This document shows, piece by piece, positions 12,801-26,083 of a stretch of DNA of 64,000 nucleotides (position 1 is its first letter; every line of letters begins with the position of its first letter). A program made the position numbers and the translations under genes. The stretch covers positions 128,416,754 through 128,480,753 of the forward strand of contig CP136061.1 of the NCBI GenBank assembly GCA_032622095.1, in the 5' to 3' direction. Below the pieces are notes generated by a model that did not search any database, had not been told where the DNA came from, and saw only the letters and a program-made list of their open reading frames with translations. This DNA is from Siphonodentalium dalli (lineage: Eukaryota > Mollusca > Scaphopoda > Gadilida > Siphonodentaliidae).

Positions 12801-15800
12801 TTCGATATTTTAATAACATCAGATTGAGTCTTACCATTCGGTCATTGGTACCGAAAGGGACAAAATAGAACTAATATTTTCAACCTCTCAAATTTATTAA
12901 AAATCCATTACTCAGATTCTATATACAATGAAGATGATGATACGTGAAATTCAAGAGTTTTCACCAGATAATTCCATGCAGAGAAATTCTTTGTTGAAAA
13001 TCTCTTGCCAGCTATGGCTGGATTTATGCAAAAGCACCATTGATGAGTTAGTTATTCCATAGAAAATGTTCAGATAACAAGCTTAACCAATAATCATAGT
13101 GCTGAACTTATTAACTGAACATTTCCCTCAATAAATATGGCTCTTTCGGCACTTTTATATGTCTGTCGTCTGCTTTTTATAAAATTTGCATCCCCCCAAA
13201 TCAACAATAGACTATTCCTATATTTTAAAAATGCACCCCTTTAATCCTTTCTATACTATGGCATCAATGATGAGTAGTAGTAAGTCGGTTCTAATCACCA
13301 GTGGAACACGGACGGCGGTTTTTCTCCAAATTTATTTGTTCATATTGCAATTGTCATCTTCTGCATTGCTAGCATTTGTAATATTTGTTGGGAGAGGAGA
13401 ACTGTGAATTTTGTAACTTGTGCTCCGATCCCTGTTAGATTGGATTAGCTTAAAGACATATCATGGACTTGTTCGGGTGTGTGAAACTGACAAGTTAGTA
13501 TTCGTGGGCGATATGTCAACTGGAGGAATGTAGCAGTCTAATATTATCTCCGAAAATTTCAAGCAAATCAGCCGAACCACTCCATATAAAACATCCTCTG
13601 AGCTATAGGCTTTACTTCTCGATTCGGGAAGCAACTATTGGTGATAAACTAACGAAAACGATTTCGCCACGAGAGTCGGTGCTTATTAACTAATTTATAA
13701 GAATGCCGGTGTGTGTTGTCAATTTGGATATAATATTTGTAAAAGTTATACTTTGCATGAGCAAGATTACTCTCCGTTTCTAAATGATCTCACTACCAGA
13801 GTGTTTCACATCACTTTAATAAATATGTATAAACTAAACTGAGAAATATTATCAGTACGCAATTTACGTTATATGGCACACCACAAGAAACACTTGAGAG
13901 TTCATACATAATACATTACTCACTAACTCACACTCACACTCCTGACTTCTATCATCATTTATTCCACACCCATTGACGTGAGGCACATGTATTCAACGGA
14001 ACCACAGCCTATTGCATACATAGTATTGTATACCTCTAGTGGAACACAAGCCCGAACTATTTTGTGTTGACGTCGCCAAGAATGATGGCGTACATTACGT
14101 CACCGATCCGGATCCGCTTCGGGTGATGCCCCGATCAATACTGGTTATTCGTCATTCTTAAATCACAAAAGAGGTAGCTATGAATGTGTCAGTAATGGGT
14201 TGAATTTACCTGACACAGCGGTACAGAATAAATACACAACACAACATACATCATAATCTCGAATCTTTCGTTGTGGACGACGTATAGTTATAATTACATT
14301 TCACTCGAGCTACGCTCTCGCGAAATATGTCCTTACGCCATGCCATCCCTAACTCATTCGATGAATGATTCTCGATTAATGTGCGCGTGGTGTTCTGTCT
14401 ATTTATACAACCGTAACTATTCATACTGAGACTATAGTTATTCTGAAAACTCACATGTTCACACACATATTTTCCTGTCATTCAATATTGCCATGAAACA
14501 TGATTCACAGTTGTGTCTATATAGCTATATATATATATATCCACACGGTGCACCAAGTACTCAAAACTCATTCTAAACGAGAAAGGGTATGATTAGCTTA
14601 AACTTTTAAACATTGAAGTAGGCCATCCCAATTATGGCAACAATTATCATGTCTGGGCTGGGTGGTTGGAGTGTCAAACTATATTCAACGTTATGAATTT
14701 GGCGCGAATGGTCAAGGCTAATGGGAATTTGCGCATGTAATTTCCGGCTCAAATGTAAACTGGAAACCGTACACCAAAGTGGAGCTAACTGGTGAATAAT
14801 TAATTAATTATTATTAGAAATAAAAAAACATATTATCCATTGACTCCATCGGCGACGAATTATCGACATATTTTCGCGACTCTCCAAATTTGTACAGACA
14901 GCCAGTATTGACTCACATATCTGCCAGATTTCCGAAGATCATAGCTCCGACCAGCACGCCGCCCATAAATACCATGGTGGCATGAGACGTCTTGATCTTG
15001 TCGTCGCAGACCAAGTTGAACTACAAGTGAAATATATATATTTTTAATATATAGGAATATATACGCATGCATTATTCAATTTTAACATCTCCGCTTGTCG
15101 CTTTCTAAAGTAATATTTACTCATGCATGCCGTGATGAAGTTTACCCGTTGATGTGAGGCACATGTATTCAACGGAATCACAGCCATTGGATACATAGAG
15201 GATATCTAGTGTTTTTGAGTGGATACCGAAAAATATGTCATGAGTGAGCGAGACAAATTTTTTTTTTATTTTTTTTTTTTCAATGCGCACATCGCTTCGT
15301 GGCAGAAGAGTGTTATTGTTGTTTATTTGGGGTTAGGGAAGACTTATATTTTCCCGCGTTTCGCCAAGTATAGCGGGAAAATTATGTCTTGTACCGTTGC
15401 ACGAAATAAACAACTCAGGAGTATTGACCAATGGGGAGTCCCATATATTTTTTATTTTTTTATTTTTTTATTTTTTTATTTTTTTATTTTTTTATTTAGC
15501 AGAAAGAATGACAAAGGAAGAAAGACACAAATTCACAGACATTCATTCTCTCAATCCAAGGCTTGGAAGAGTGAGACTCTACCATGCCCTGGCCTACTTT
15601 CTTACATATAATTCTAAAATATTTAAAGGCACACATTGTGTTTGGATAATTTTAACAAAGAGTGTTCAGGTTAAAAGTGAATTTTAGGCTACGCTGGTAT
15701 AATTTATTTTTCTCCAGAAAATTGGCTCTATTTTGCTACAACCATGCTGATAACATAATTTTGGGTTTTTTGTTTTGTTTTGTTTTGTTTTTCTTCAAAA

Positions 15801-18800
15801 TATTTGGTTACATGTAGTATTTAAAGTTTGTATAATCAAAGTTCCAAACACTATGTGCAGTTTTAAATATTTTTACATTCTTAATTTACCAAAAAAAACA
15901 ATATAAATAGACAATCTAACATATTGCAACTGTATTGCAAATATTGTAGTTGTTGTAATTATTGGTTCGACAGCACTCGGGGAAAATACACAACGCTCTC
16001 TTGATGTTTCGGACTGTAGCTGAACAAAAATTGTGGTATTGTTAAGCAAACCGGCATATCTATTGACGTTCTCGGGGAATATGATTGGAAAGTAAAAATG
16101 ATCGGTGTACTGAAATTGTACAGATATTGTATAAGTGTCTTCCGCTCGGGTACCAGGTAATTGATATCTTTTGTGTGTTGTCCAGTCATTGTTAAGCTCG
16201 GGGTGTACTTTGTGCCTGAAAAATCTTGTTTTCAATTACACTATTATTTAATTTTTAAGGCATTTCGAAGTGTCAGCCATTGGTTATCGAATTCATAGTT
16301 CATGTTACATTTTGCGTTGTATCTCTCGCATTCATACCTAAATTGAAGATCACAAAGGAACGGTCGAAGTGATAGTTGTGTGGGCGTGAATTTTGTTCTA
16401 TATATATATTGTTTCAGCACTAGTAGTAACAGATTACTTTTTGAATTTTTGTATTCATGATCTATGCCAATAATTATATTCTTTTTTGTTAGATCAATGG
16501 GAGTCCCATATATTGGTCACGTGATGTTTTAGTGAACGATCGAGAATATTCTGTGTAGAGTCAGTTTTCAAGCGAAGCGCGTGACGATAGCACACAATTT
16601 TACAAAACTAAACGAATGTAATTCGGTTTCCCAAAGAGATATGTAGAAGATAATTTTTTATTTATTTTTTTTTTTTAATGCGCACATCGCTTCGTGGCAG
16701 AAGAGTGTTATTGTTGTTTATTTGGGGTTAGGGAAGACTAGACATTTGTCTCGGTCACGAATGACATATTTTTCGGTATGCACTAAAAAAAACACTAGCA
16801 GTCAGATGCTCGTAGCCCGTTTATATATAACCATGGGTATATGAGAAAAATACACAACGAAAACACACTCCACAGTTTGGATCGATCAGTTTTGCCATGT
16901 GTATTTTGATGTTGATTTTTTTGACAATCGGTCTTCCGTATCATTTCTACAACACAATTATCGTCTTACTTGCAGCACGACTTTATCGTGTGATCGTCAC
17001 TGAAGCGTTTTCTTTCAGAGTATGGTTAATACATTGCCGCCGGTGAAGTGTATTCTCGGATAACAAACAAATAGGCCTATGCCGAGGGCAGAAACTAAAG
17101 TTGCGAGAGGCACCCCTGGTTGAGTGTTGGATATTTGGCACTCGAGACTTGGTTAGAGGGTTTTCGTTGGGGTGGTCTCCATCTTGGAATTTCCAACTGC
17201 ACCCCACTCCATTGAACCACACCAAACTCATAAGTTTGCGTAAATCAATTTGCACCCCCCCCCCCCTTGCTTTTTCCCAAATGTTCGCTCACAGACTACC
17301 AGATGGTAGACTATTCCACAGTAATATAGTGGCCACTTGTCGTGCGGGGGGGGGGGGGAGATGGTTCGGCCCAGTATGAGATTAAAACATCTTAACATCT
17401 AGTGATATAACACCACACAAATTTACACCCCGATCTATCATTTCTTAATTTCTGTCGGGGAGTCATAGCCACCCCCCGTCGGTGAGTTATGTAATGGTCA
17501 ACCCGGCAGCTAAAGCCCGCCCCCTGTCGGGGATATCCTGGTGCCACCCCTGTTTGAAATCATATAAAACTTTTAAAGAAGAAGACCAAATATTGAGCAG
17601 AAATCAGGGGGAAATGAGCTCTCGTAACCACAAACGTGCACTAACGACATCCCAATAGATGCAACCGCATATTGTATATATATGGTATTGTTCTGTTTGC
17701 CTCTCTATATCTAGGGACGTGGCTATATGGTTTCCGTTAGGGGGTGTCCACCATTGGAAATTCCAACTGCACCCCCTTGAATCAGAATAACCCCAAACAC
17801 AAATTCCATTTGCACCATCCCCATTGTACATCAGTGTATCCTATACATATCCTATATATATATTTTAAAAAACATGGTTCTATATTCCAGGTTTGAAAAT
17901 TCAGATAGTTTAACCTGAACAATTGCATAAATCATAACATCTAATGGTCTAACTCCAGACAAATGCCCACGACTACGGGCAAGAGGCGGGGATACACCGG
18001 GTTGACCATGGTTCTTCGGCCCGGTGTGAGAAAAATTTTAAAACTATAAAAGAACATATTAAATCCTAGCATGCATCTAGACTGTCCTCAACTGAACCTT
18101 TCCTGGTGTTGGAAATTTCAAACCTCATACTCCCCCTCAGGTTGGAAAACACTCCAACTGATGACTATTTCAGTCCACAAGTTTGACCAAATAAAGTAAA
18201 ATATTGTTTTGTTAAACTAATTAGCAGTTTTGTATTGGCCACGGGGGAAGGGACAATGAGAACGATAGGCCATGTGTGCAATTGTTTTTTAATCTGAACA
18301 AGAAAATCTCAAAATCCTAGCATCTAGACTAGCCTCAAACCTTTCTACAGTTGGACATTTCAAACCTGACACCCCCACTTAGGTTGGAAAATTTCAACTG
18401 ATGACAATTCCAATGTCAATGTTGACCAAATGCATGACAATATTGTTTTCTTAAATTAACTAGCAGTGTTTTGACTGGCCACGGGGGAGGGACCAGGACA
18501 CAAACTGCCCAAGTGTTGGAAATTTTCAACCTGTCACCCTCCTAAGGTTGGCAATTTCCGACTGATGACCATTTCAGTCCAAAATATTTAATATGCAAAT
18601 AAATTGTTTGAAAATCAAACTACAAGAACTTTTTCAACTTAATGTTGGTGTGAAATTTCCAACTAATGTTTTGGCAGGTATGAAATTTCCAACTGTTGAA
18701 CATTTTGACAAACAAAGTTGGGGGGGGGTGAGACACCCCAACCCCCTGTCGCCACGTCTCTATCCATATCAATAAATACTTTTTCTAAAAACCAACTCGA

Positions 18801-20743
18801 CGTGCGATTTCCCTGCGCTCCGGTGGCGCAAATTCTAGTATAGAAAGTGCGTCTATTTCAGACAAAGTTCAAACTGTAAATGTGACCAGACAAGACATAG
18901 AAACCTCTAATCTCATATTACCAATCTGACGACACCAGTCGAACATGATTACCTTTCAAAGCAATAACACCGGGCACCATGTTACGGACAACCACAGGCA
19001 CGCACACCATGGATAAATACACGGTAAAAAGAACGGCGTTTTTTTTGTACAGTTATATCTGGCATATACCCATGGTTATATATAAACGGGCTACGAGCAT
19101 CTGACTGCTGATATTCTTTTTATTATACGCATTTCCAAAGAAATTCACCATTTACGACGTTATATGATCTCACAATCGTCTTCAATCGATGCATCATTTT
19201 TGAAGCCATCAGCTGATCGCTGCCTGTTCACGCAATGCTACTTCACCATCCGCAGAATATAAAAATATAGTTCCCGTATTCTTCCCTCCCCCCCCCCCCC
19301 CATAAATATGTCGAATTTCAACATAAAATAGATTTTTTATTATAAATGTAATATCAGTGAATATAATATAAATTAGAATATCACAATGGGTTCTTTCACT
19401 TTGTCCTTCTTCAACGGTACAAACCGGAAACAGTATTGGTACACGCAAGTGAATCGGTCGCACGCGCGAGCTAGTGTGAAAGTATATTATTCTATATCCC
19501 CTTCTGAGTGATATCGATGTTTATATAAACGCGTTTTTTTCTATAATTCACTGTTGAGCGTATAATAAATAATATTATACACTTAAGTGAAGTGGCGTGG
19601 CGACTTGGTGTCTCGCCTCCAAACCCAAAAGAATAGTTTAACAATTTCTATATTATAAAATGGATTCTTCTCTTCTGTTATAAAATTATTCATTGGAGTG
19701 CTGTTCGTGTAGTAAAATCAGACGACAGGCGGATGCAAAGATAATATAAGTAAAGATGGATTTGTATTAATTGGTGGGAACTGTTCAGATAATAAGTTGA
19801 ACAGAACGGCCTATGCGTGTATAAAGTCATGTCATCCTGTACTGGTTGTGTATAACGTTTACATCTCCTTGATTAGAGGAATAGACAATGGTTTATTGGC
19901 AAACGTGCATACATTATACATTAAATACAAATCATGGATGTAAATATAACGTATCTAAATGTTGGTATTGTATGTCAGTTTCTTGGTCAGTGGGGATCAG
20001 TGTGATATAGAAAATTACATCACACTGTATGTGTGCAATTTTGGCTGGAGTGGACAATTGGCTGTCTTCGTGTCCACCCCACTTAACTAGTGAACCTAAT
20101 TCACGTAAACCAAAATGTAAAATATCGCTACGTGTTGAGTAGATCATGTCACGAACCTCTACTCTGACTAACGGGTGTTAGCCACCCGTTAGCCACCCGT
20201 TAGCCATCCGTTAGCCACCCGTTAGCCAGAGTAGAGATTCATGGCATGATCTACGTGTTGAGTAAAAATCAACCGTCTGTGAGGCGTAACTGTTAATGGG
20301 TCCAGGCAGATTAAATCGGACCTTTGTGTGAGGCAAGTGGCGATATGCACACCAAACTGCACCAATTGTCACCAAGGTGTATCATAGTAAACCAACACAC
20401 ACAGTATGACATGTCCATGCCATATACACTCTCACAGAACTGAACATACCTCGGACGTGGCTGTACTGTCGAATACATCGTTTGCGTATACCCACTTGCT
20501 GCATCTTTCTGTAACATTCCGTAGAGTGATATCTGAGTAGATCTCACATGGATTGTATATCTCCCCATTCTCTTTTTTGTCGCTGGGTGGAATTGTCAAG
20601 TTGACAAGATCTTGGTGGTGAGGGTCTTGTATAGCGTACGTATCGTTCGGGAGATTTGGGATCGCACATCTGAAGTGAAAAGGAGGTTGAGACCTATATA
20701 ATCGGGTGCATCTTAACCCATTTATCTACTAAATGGAATGATG

Positions 20744-20787
<44 letters not shown>

Positions 20788-23700
20788 GACGACGGCGATG
20801 ACGATGATGCTATAGATAACGATATGGATAAGTTATGCACTATTTAATAATCTGTAGTACTGTTGTCGTTTATGGTGATTTTTTAGATGTTGTTGCTGTG
20901 GTTACGACGACGATGATGACGATGATCCATGTCCGCTTAATGTATATAGTCATGTTCGAAATGGAATAAAAGTGAAAGGTGCGGGCATTTTTCTTTCAGA
21001 AGCTTTTGAGAATTGTTTCTAAAGGTATTTTTTATGCTGATTTCAAAAACCAATGTTGGCAAGTCGACAAATTATTATTTCTGACCCAAAATGACATTTC
21101 AAAATGGCCGCCATCAGAACAAAGTCTGGATTTTCATTTACTATTATATGTTGTGCTAAGACGTTTGAATATTATGCATTTCCGTAATTTCGAACGAATT
21201 GTGACAAGAGACACTATACACAGAACACATGTGGTAATTTAAAGTGAACATATTTGACATTTAACCCAATTTATGCCCAAAAATGACATAAAAACGCGAA
21301 TTTTATAAATTATTGCCTCTTAAATGGCAGAAAGTGAAGTATTCCGGAAATATGTCCTTCAAATGGTTGAGACAGTTGTGTCTAAATGTAATTTGTAATC
21401 TGATTCCAAAAAAAAAACAATGTTGGCAACTCGACCAATAATTATTTCTGACCTAAAATGACAATTCAAAATGGCCGATATAATAATCAGTTAAAATTCG
21501 AAAATCATCCGTAATATTATGAAACAGGTTCATCAATACCCAATGCGACACAATTTGCCATCATATAGCCAAAATTGGTCACAAAAAATCCTTATTTATT
21601 ATTGCAGTCAGTTCCACAATTGCAGAGTGGTGTGCAGGGTAACTCTGATTTTCTACATGTACACCTTGCTGTTACACACCCCTTCTTGCACCCACATTTG
21701 ACTATTTCGAGACATGATTTTGGAATGGGTTCTAGTGACACGGTTGGATCCAATCGACCATTTTCTTCTTTCCATCTCATTGTTGAATGATCCGGTAATG
21801 TTTGCACATGAATGGTTGCTTGTTGGAAATTTTCTGACCTTATGGTTGGGGGGGGGGGGGGGTCTCAGGTTGGAAATTTCCAACAATTGGAAATCTTGAG
21901 GCCAGTCCACTGTGTAGGAACTGTTACATCGGAAATCGTTCTATCGCCGGTAGTGTGATGGTTCTTGCCTGATTTGTTACGGTTCCTGATGATTGAAAAT
22001 AATCATTTTTGTGACAAAATCACGCATAATTATAGATATCTTGAATATATTAAACGTTCCTGAATGAACAGAGGCTGCAGAAGTGCCGTGTTATCGAAAC
22101 CTGAACTCTAGACCACAATTAACTCGGTATTAGCGAGTTAACCCGTAAATATCAACATGTATACCACTGAAAATCAAATCACGTGGACGCAATTTCTTTG
22201 TTTTTCGTGGCGTATAAAATATGAAACGCATTCTGAAGACAAACACTGACTATAAAGTGTACCCGTGTTATTTCCTTTGTAAAATAGCTGAGACAGTATC
22301 CCGATAGGGGTTGATAATTGGGAGATGTGACCTCGTAATCAACACGGGTGCGTGTTACGGTTCTATTTCAAACCGATCATGGCTGTGACGGTTCTGTCCA
22401 TGAGATTTATTGAACGATTTCTGCACTTGGGTCCGAAAATCGTCTTGTGTATCTGACATTTTAAACCAGATAATGACTGTAGCTTATGTAATTTGCATAA
22501 TAGAACAGGTATATTAAGAAATAACACAATAAATACCTAATACGGGAGATTAAGTGACATTAATAGGCAGAAATAAAATATTGAAAGTCCCGATGAGTAT
22601 TGTATCATAATCATGCCCGCCTATATAAATGACCAATGGTAATATAAATCTACCCTCAGGAGAATATGATATGTTATATTCATTTACTTAATCTGGGCAT
22701 TATTGAAAGATCCATGTGTGACAACATTTCAATGCCAGCGCCATCATATTTCCTCCTCTGAAGTCCGCCTGGGGGACATTTACACATGTTTGTCGCCCAG
22801 ACATGAATATAACTTATGAAATCACGTTCAACTGAATCACTGATAGGTTATGACGTGATTGGGGTGGTGGGGGGGGGGGGGTTGCTTAATTTGTGTCTAT
22901 CCCCAACTTTGGTCAAAATGTTCAACAGTTACAAATTTCTTATCTTACAATAGATTGGTTTGAAATTTAACACCAACAATATGTTGAAATTGTTCTCTTA
23001 ATTTGATTTGACAACAATTTAATAGTGGGGATTTTGTCGTTTTTTAGACTAACATTTGCATACTTTCCTGCACTTTAAACATGTAATCAACCATATTTGA
23101 CATATACAAATGGACACCTCTTCTTTAGAGTTGATCCTGATGGGTGGACATGAAGTACTAGTAGGGAGCAGGTGTGATCTAGTTTCTATATCACATTTAC
23201 CCCCCCCCCCCAATTGGCAAGAAACTGGTTTAATGGACACATAATCTAATTCCATATATATAGTATGCTTTGTATTAAATAATGTATGCTCTTTTGCAAA
23301 ATAAATCATCTCTCTCCATCTGTTGGGAACATTTCCAATCTTGTGGGGTGGGGCGCCAGGTTGGAAACTTCCAACACTTGGGAATCTTGAAGCCAGTCTA
23401 TATGTTTTTTGCAATTTTCAGGTTCAGATATCCACATTTTCTCACTGGGCCCATGTATCCTGAGTTTCTCCCCCGGTTTGCATGGTGGCCAATCAAAGGC
23501 TACTGATCAATTCACTTCAGAATGGTATACAATCTAGAGCTATAATGTGTCATGCAGTTGGGGAAAACCAAAGCCCAGGCCTTGTGCATGAGTTTGGTCT
23601 GTTTCAAGGGGATGGTGCGGTTGGAAATTCCAAGGTGGACGCCCCAACAGTGGATACCCTCCAGCCCACGTCCCTGCCTACTTGACACGTTAGTAGCGAG

Positions 23701-26051
23701 GAATAATAATGTGCCTTGTAATAGCCAGGTTCAGACACCCATAACACTAATTTTTAATGATTCATTTGTATGAATGTTTAGCTAATAATTCAAACAATCT
23801 GTTACTGCATGTTGAATTTAATAACTGAGCATTCCTACAAATGAATCAATAGGAATCAAGTAGCTGCTCTTTATAGCACATTTAGTCATCAAAGAATTAA
23901 CATCCATATAATAATATTTGTAACTGCATGATTCTTTTCTCTTTTTTATATGTTACTGCTTGTTGAACTTATTAGCTAAGAATTCCTACAAATTAATCAA
24001 TAGGATTCAAGTCAATTCTCATTACAGCGCATTTAGTAACCAAAGGCTTAACATCCATATAATAATATTTGTAACTGTAGGATTCTTTGCTTTTTTATAT
24101 CTTCTATTAAAAAATCAGAGATCCCTAGTCAATCTAAAATATGATTGAATGGAAGATTACCGTGCTTGTATATGCTTTAATAGCTGCATATTCTAGAATT
24201 CTAGAATTTAACCTAGATAATCAGCATCCAGCAAGCGGATGCCCGACATAAACTTCATAAACTGCGTAATCAGAGCATTGTATGGGTGTCAACTAACTTT
24301 TAACGTCTTATTTTTGGCTTTTTGTTGAGTAAAATACGTCTACGAAAATAGAAAACACTAGCCGATGTGCCCGACACTCTTCGTCCGGGCTATTTAGGGA
24401 TTTTTTTGTGATCGTCTCCAACTGGGCAAACTATTGTTCGATCGGCCCGGAAACATGGCCATATGAGCGAATATGCATGGTCAAGGTCAAGGACATGGTC
24501 GCACGTGAAATTGGACCCACCCATATTGTTCACGGGATCAAAGTAGGCCTACATTATACCAAATTTGAGTCGGATTGGTCGAGGTCCAGAAAGATGCCTA
24601 TATGAGCGTATATGAGCGAGGTCAAGGTCAAGGACACGGTCGCAATTGAAATTGGACCCGCCCATATTGTTCCCGTGATCAAAGTAGAACCAGCTACCAA
24701 ATTTGAGTGGGATCGGTCGAGGTCCAGAAACATGCATATATGAGCGTATTTGAGCGAGGTCAAGGTCAAGGATACGGACGAACGTGAAATTGGACCCGCC
24801 CATATTGTTCCCCGGATCAAAGTAGGCCTACACACCAAATTTGAGTCGGATCGGTCGAGCAGTTTTTCGAGTCTATAACACAAATACATACATACAGAAG
24901 TTCCAAAATATATAATAGACTAGCCGATGAGCCCGACGTTGTCCGGGCTATTCAAAAACCAAATTTCAAGTCTGCGCATGCGCGAAGCTGGCGTCGCTAG
25001 CCGATGAGCCCGACGTTGTCCGGGCTATTCAAAAACCAAATTTCAAGTCGATAGCTCTACCCAGCCCGACGATTTCAAGTCGATAGCTCTACCCGTTTCC
25101 GAGATCTGGTCTGCGCATGCGCGAAGCTGGCGTCGCACGGGCTCGGCGACCCGATAAAATTCGTATTCGGGGCAAGATACATTCACATACCAAATTTCAA
25201 GTCGATAGCTCCACCCGTTTCCGAGATCTCGTCTGCGCATGCGCGAATCTGGCGTCGCACGGGCACCAAATTTCAAGTCGATAGCTCTACCCATCCCGAC
25301 GATTTCAAGTCGATAGCTCTACCCGTTTTCCGAGATCTGGTCTGCGCATGCGCGAAGCTACGATAGCTCTACCCGTTTCCGAGATCTGGTCTCTACCCGT
25401 TTCCGAGATCTGGTCTGCGCATGCGCGAAGCTAGCGTCGCACGGACTCGGCGACCCGATAAAATTCGTATCCGGGGCAAGATACATTCACATAGCAAATT
25501 TCAAGTCGATAGCTCCACCCGTTTCCGAGATCTCGTCTGCGCATGCGCGAAGCGGGCGCCGCACGGGCTCGCCAATACGACAACATTCACCGCCTGGTCA
25601 AACTACACACACGTACCAAGTTTCGTCCCGATCGGTCGAGAATCGTAGATTTGTATAAATGACAGACAGACAGACAGACAGACAAACAAACATACAGACA
25701 GAGGTCTTCAAAATATATAATAGACTAGCCGATGAGCCCGACGTTGTCCGGGCTATTCAAAAACCAAATTTCAAGTCGATAGCTCCACCCGTTTCCGATA
25801 TCTCGTCTGCGCATGCGCGAAGCTGTGTCGCACGGGCTCGGCGACCCGATAAAATTCGCATCCGGGGCAAGATACATTCACATAGCAAATTTCAAGTCGA
25901 TAGCTCCACCCGTTTCCGAGATCTCGTCTGCGCATGCGCGAAGCGGGCGCCGCACGGGCTCGCCAATACGACAACGACGACCGCCTGGTCAAACTACACT
26001 CACGTACCAAGTTTCGTCCCGATCGGTCAAGAATCGTAGATTTGTATTAAT

Positions 26052-26083
<32 letters not shown>

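Larger units (their letters stand above)
9220..14916 (-). other. SLC22 intron 3
   Basis: This 5.7-kb intron is filled with repeats listed separately: a 32-bp minisatellite (9473-9696), a C-run (10869-10881), tandem duplications (11740-11825, 11930-12322), a LINE tail (12545-12845), a LINE 3' end (13180-13445), and dispersed repeats (13450-13825, 13965-14045). In 9700-10860 and 14050-14916 I see no gene. Confidence 0.6.
15208..16797. mobile_element. Candidate DNA-transposon-like element with ~50-bp inverted ends
   Basis: The left end at 15208-15258 starts CTAGTGTTTTT and continues ATACCGAAAAATATGTCAT. It is matched in inverted orientation by 16744-16797. A 62-bp internal segment containing ATGCGCACATCGCTTCGTGG occurs twice in direct orientation (15283-15344 and 16678-16740). 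The interior also has an 8-bp TTTTTTTA array (15446-15495) and an open stretch at 15873-16217. No transposase was recognised. A composite or nested structure is likely. Confidence 0.55.
15021..20449 (-). other. SLC22 intron 2
   Basis: This 5.4-kb intron holds the inverted-repeat element at 15208-16797, poly-C-associated repeats at 17140-18770, an inverted pair (16799-16845 with 19068-19108), a G/C run at 19287-19301 and the foldback element at 20128-20264. No additional SLC22 exon is needed, since exons 2 and 3 join in phase. Confidence 0.6.

Noticed and set aside
18960-19030. A membrane-like minus-strand stretch (LSMVCVPVVVRNMVPGV) as an extra exon
   Set aside because: SLC22 exons 2 and 3 already join in phase across it, it is short, and no partner exon is found. 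Composition alone is not enough.
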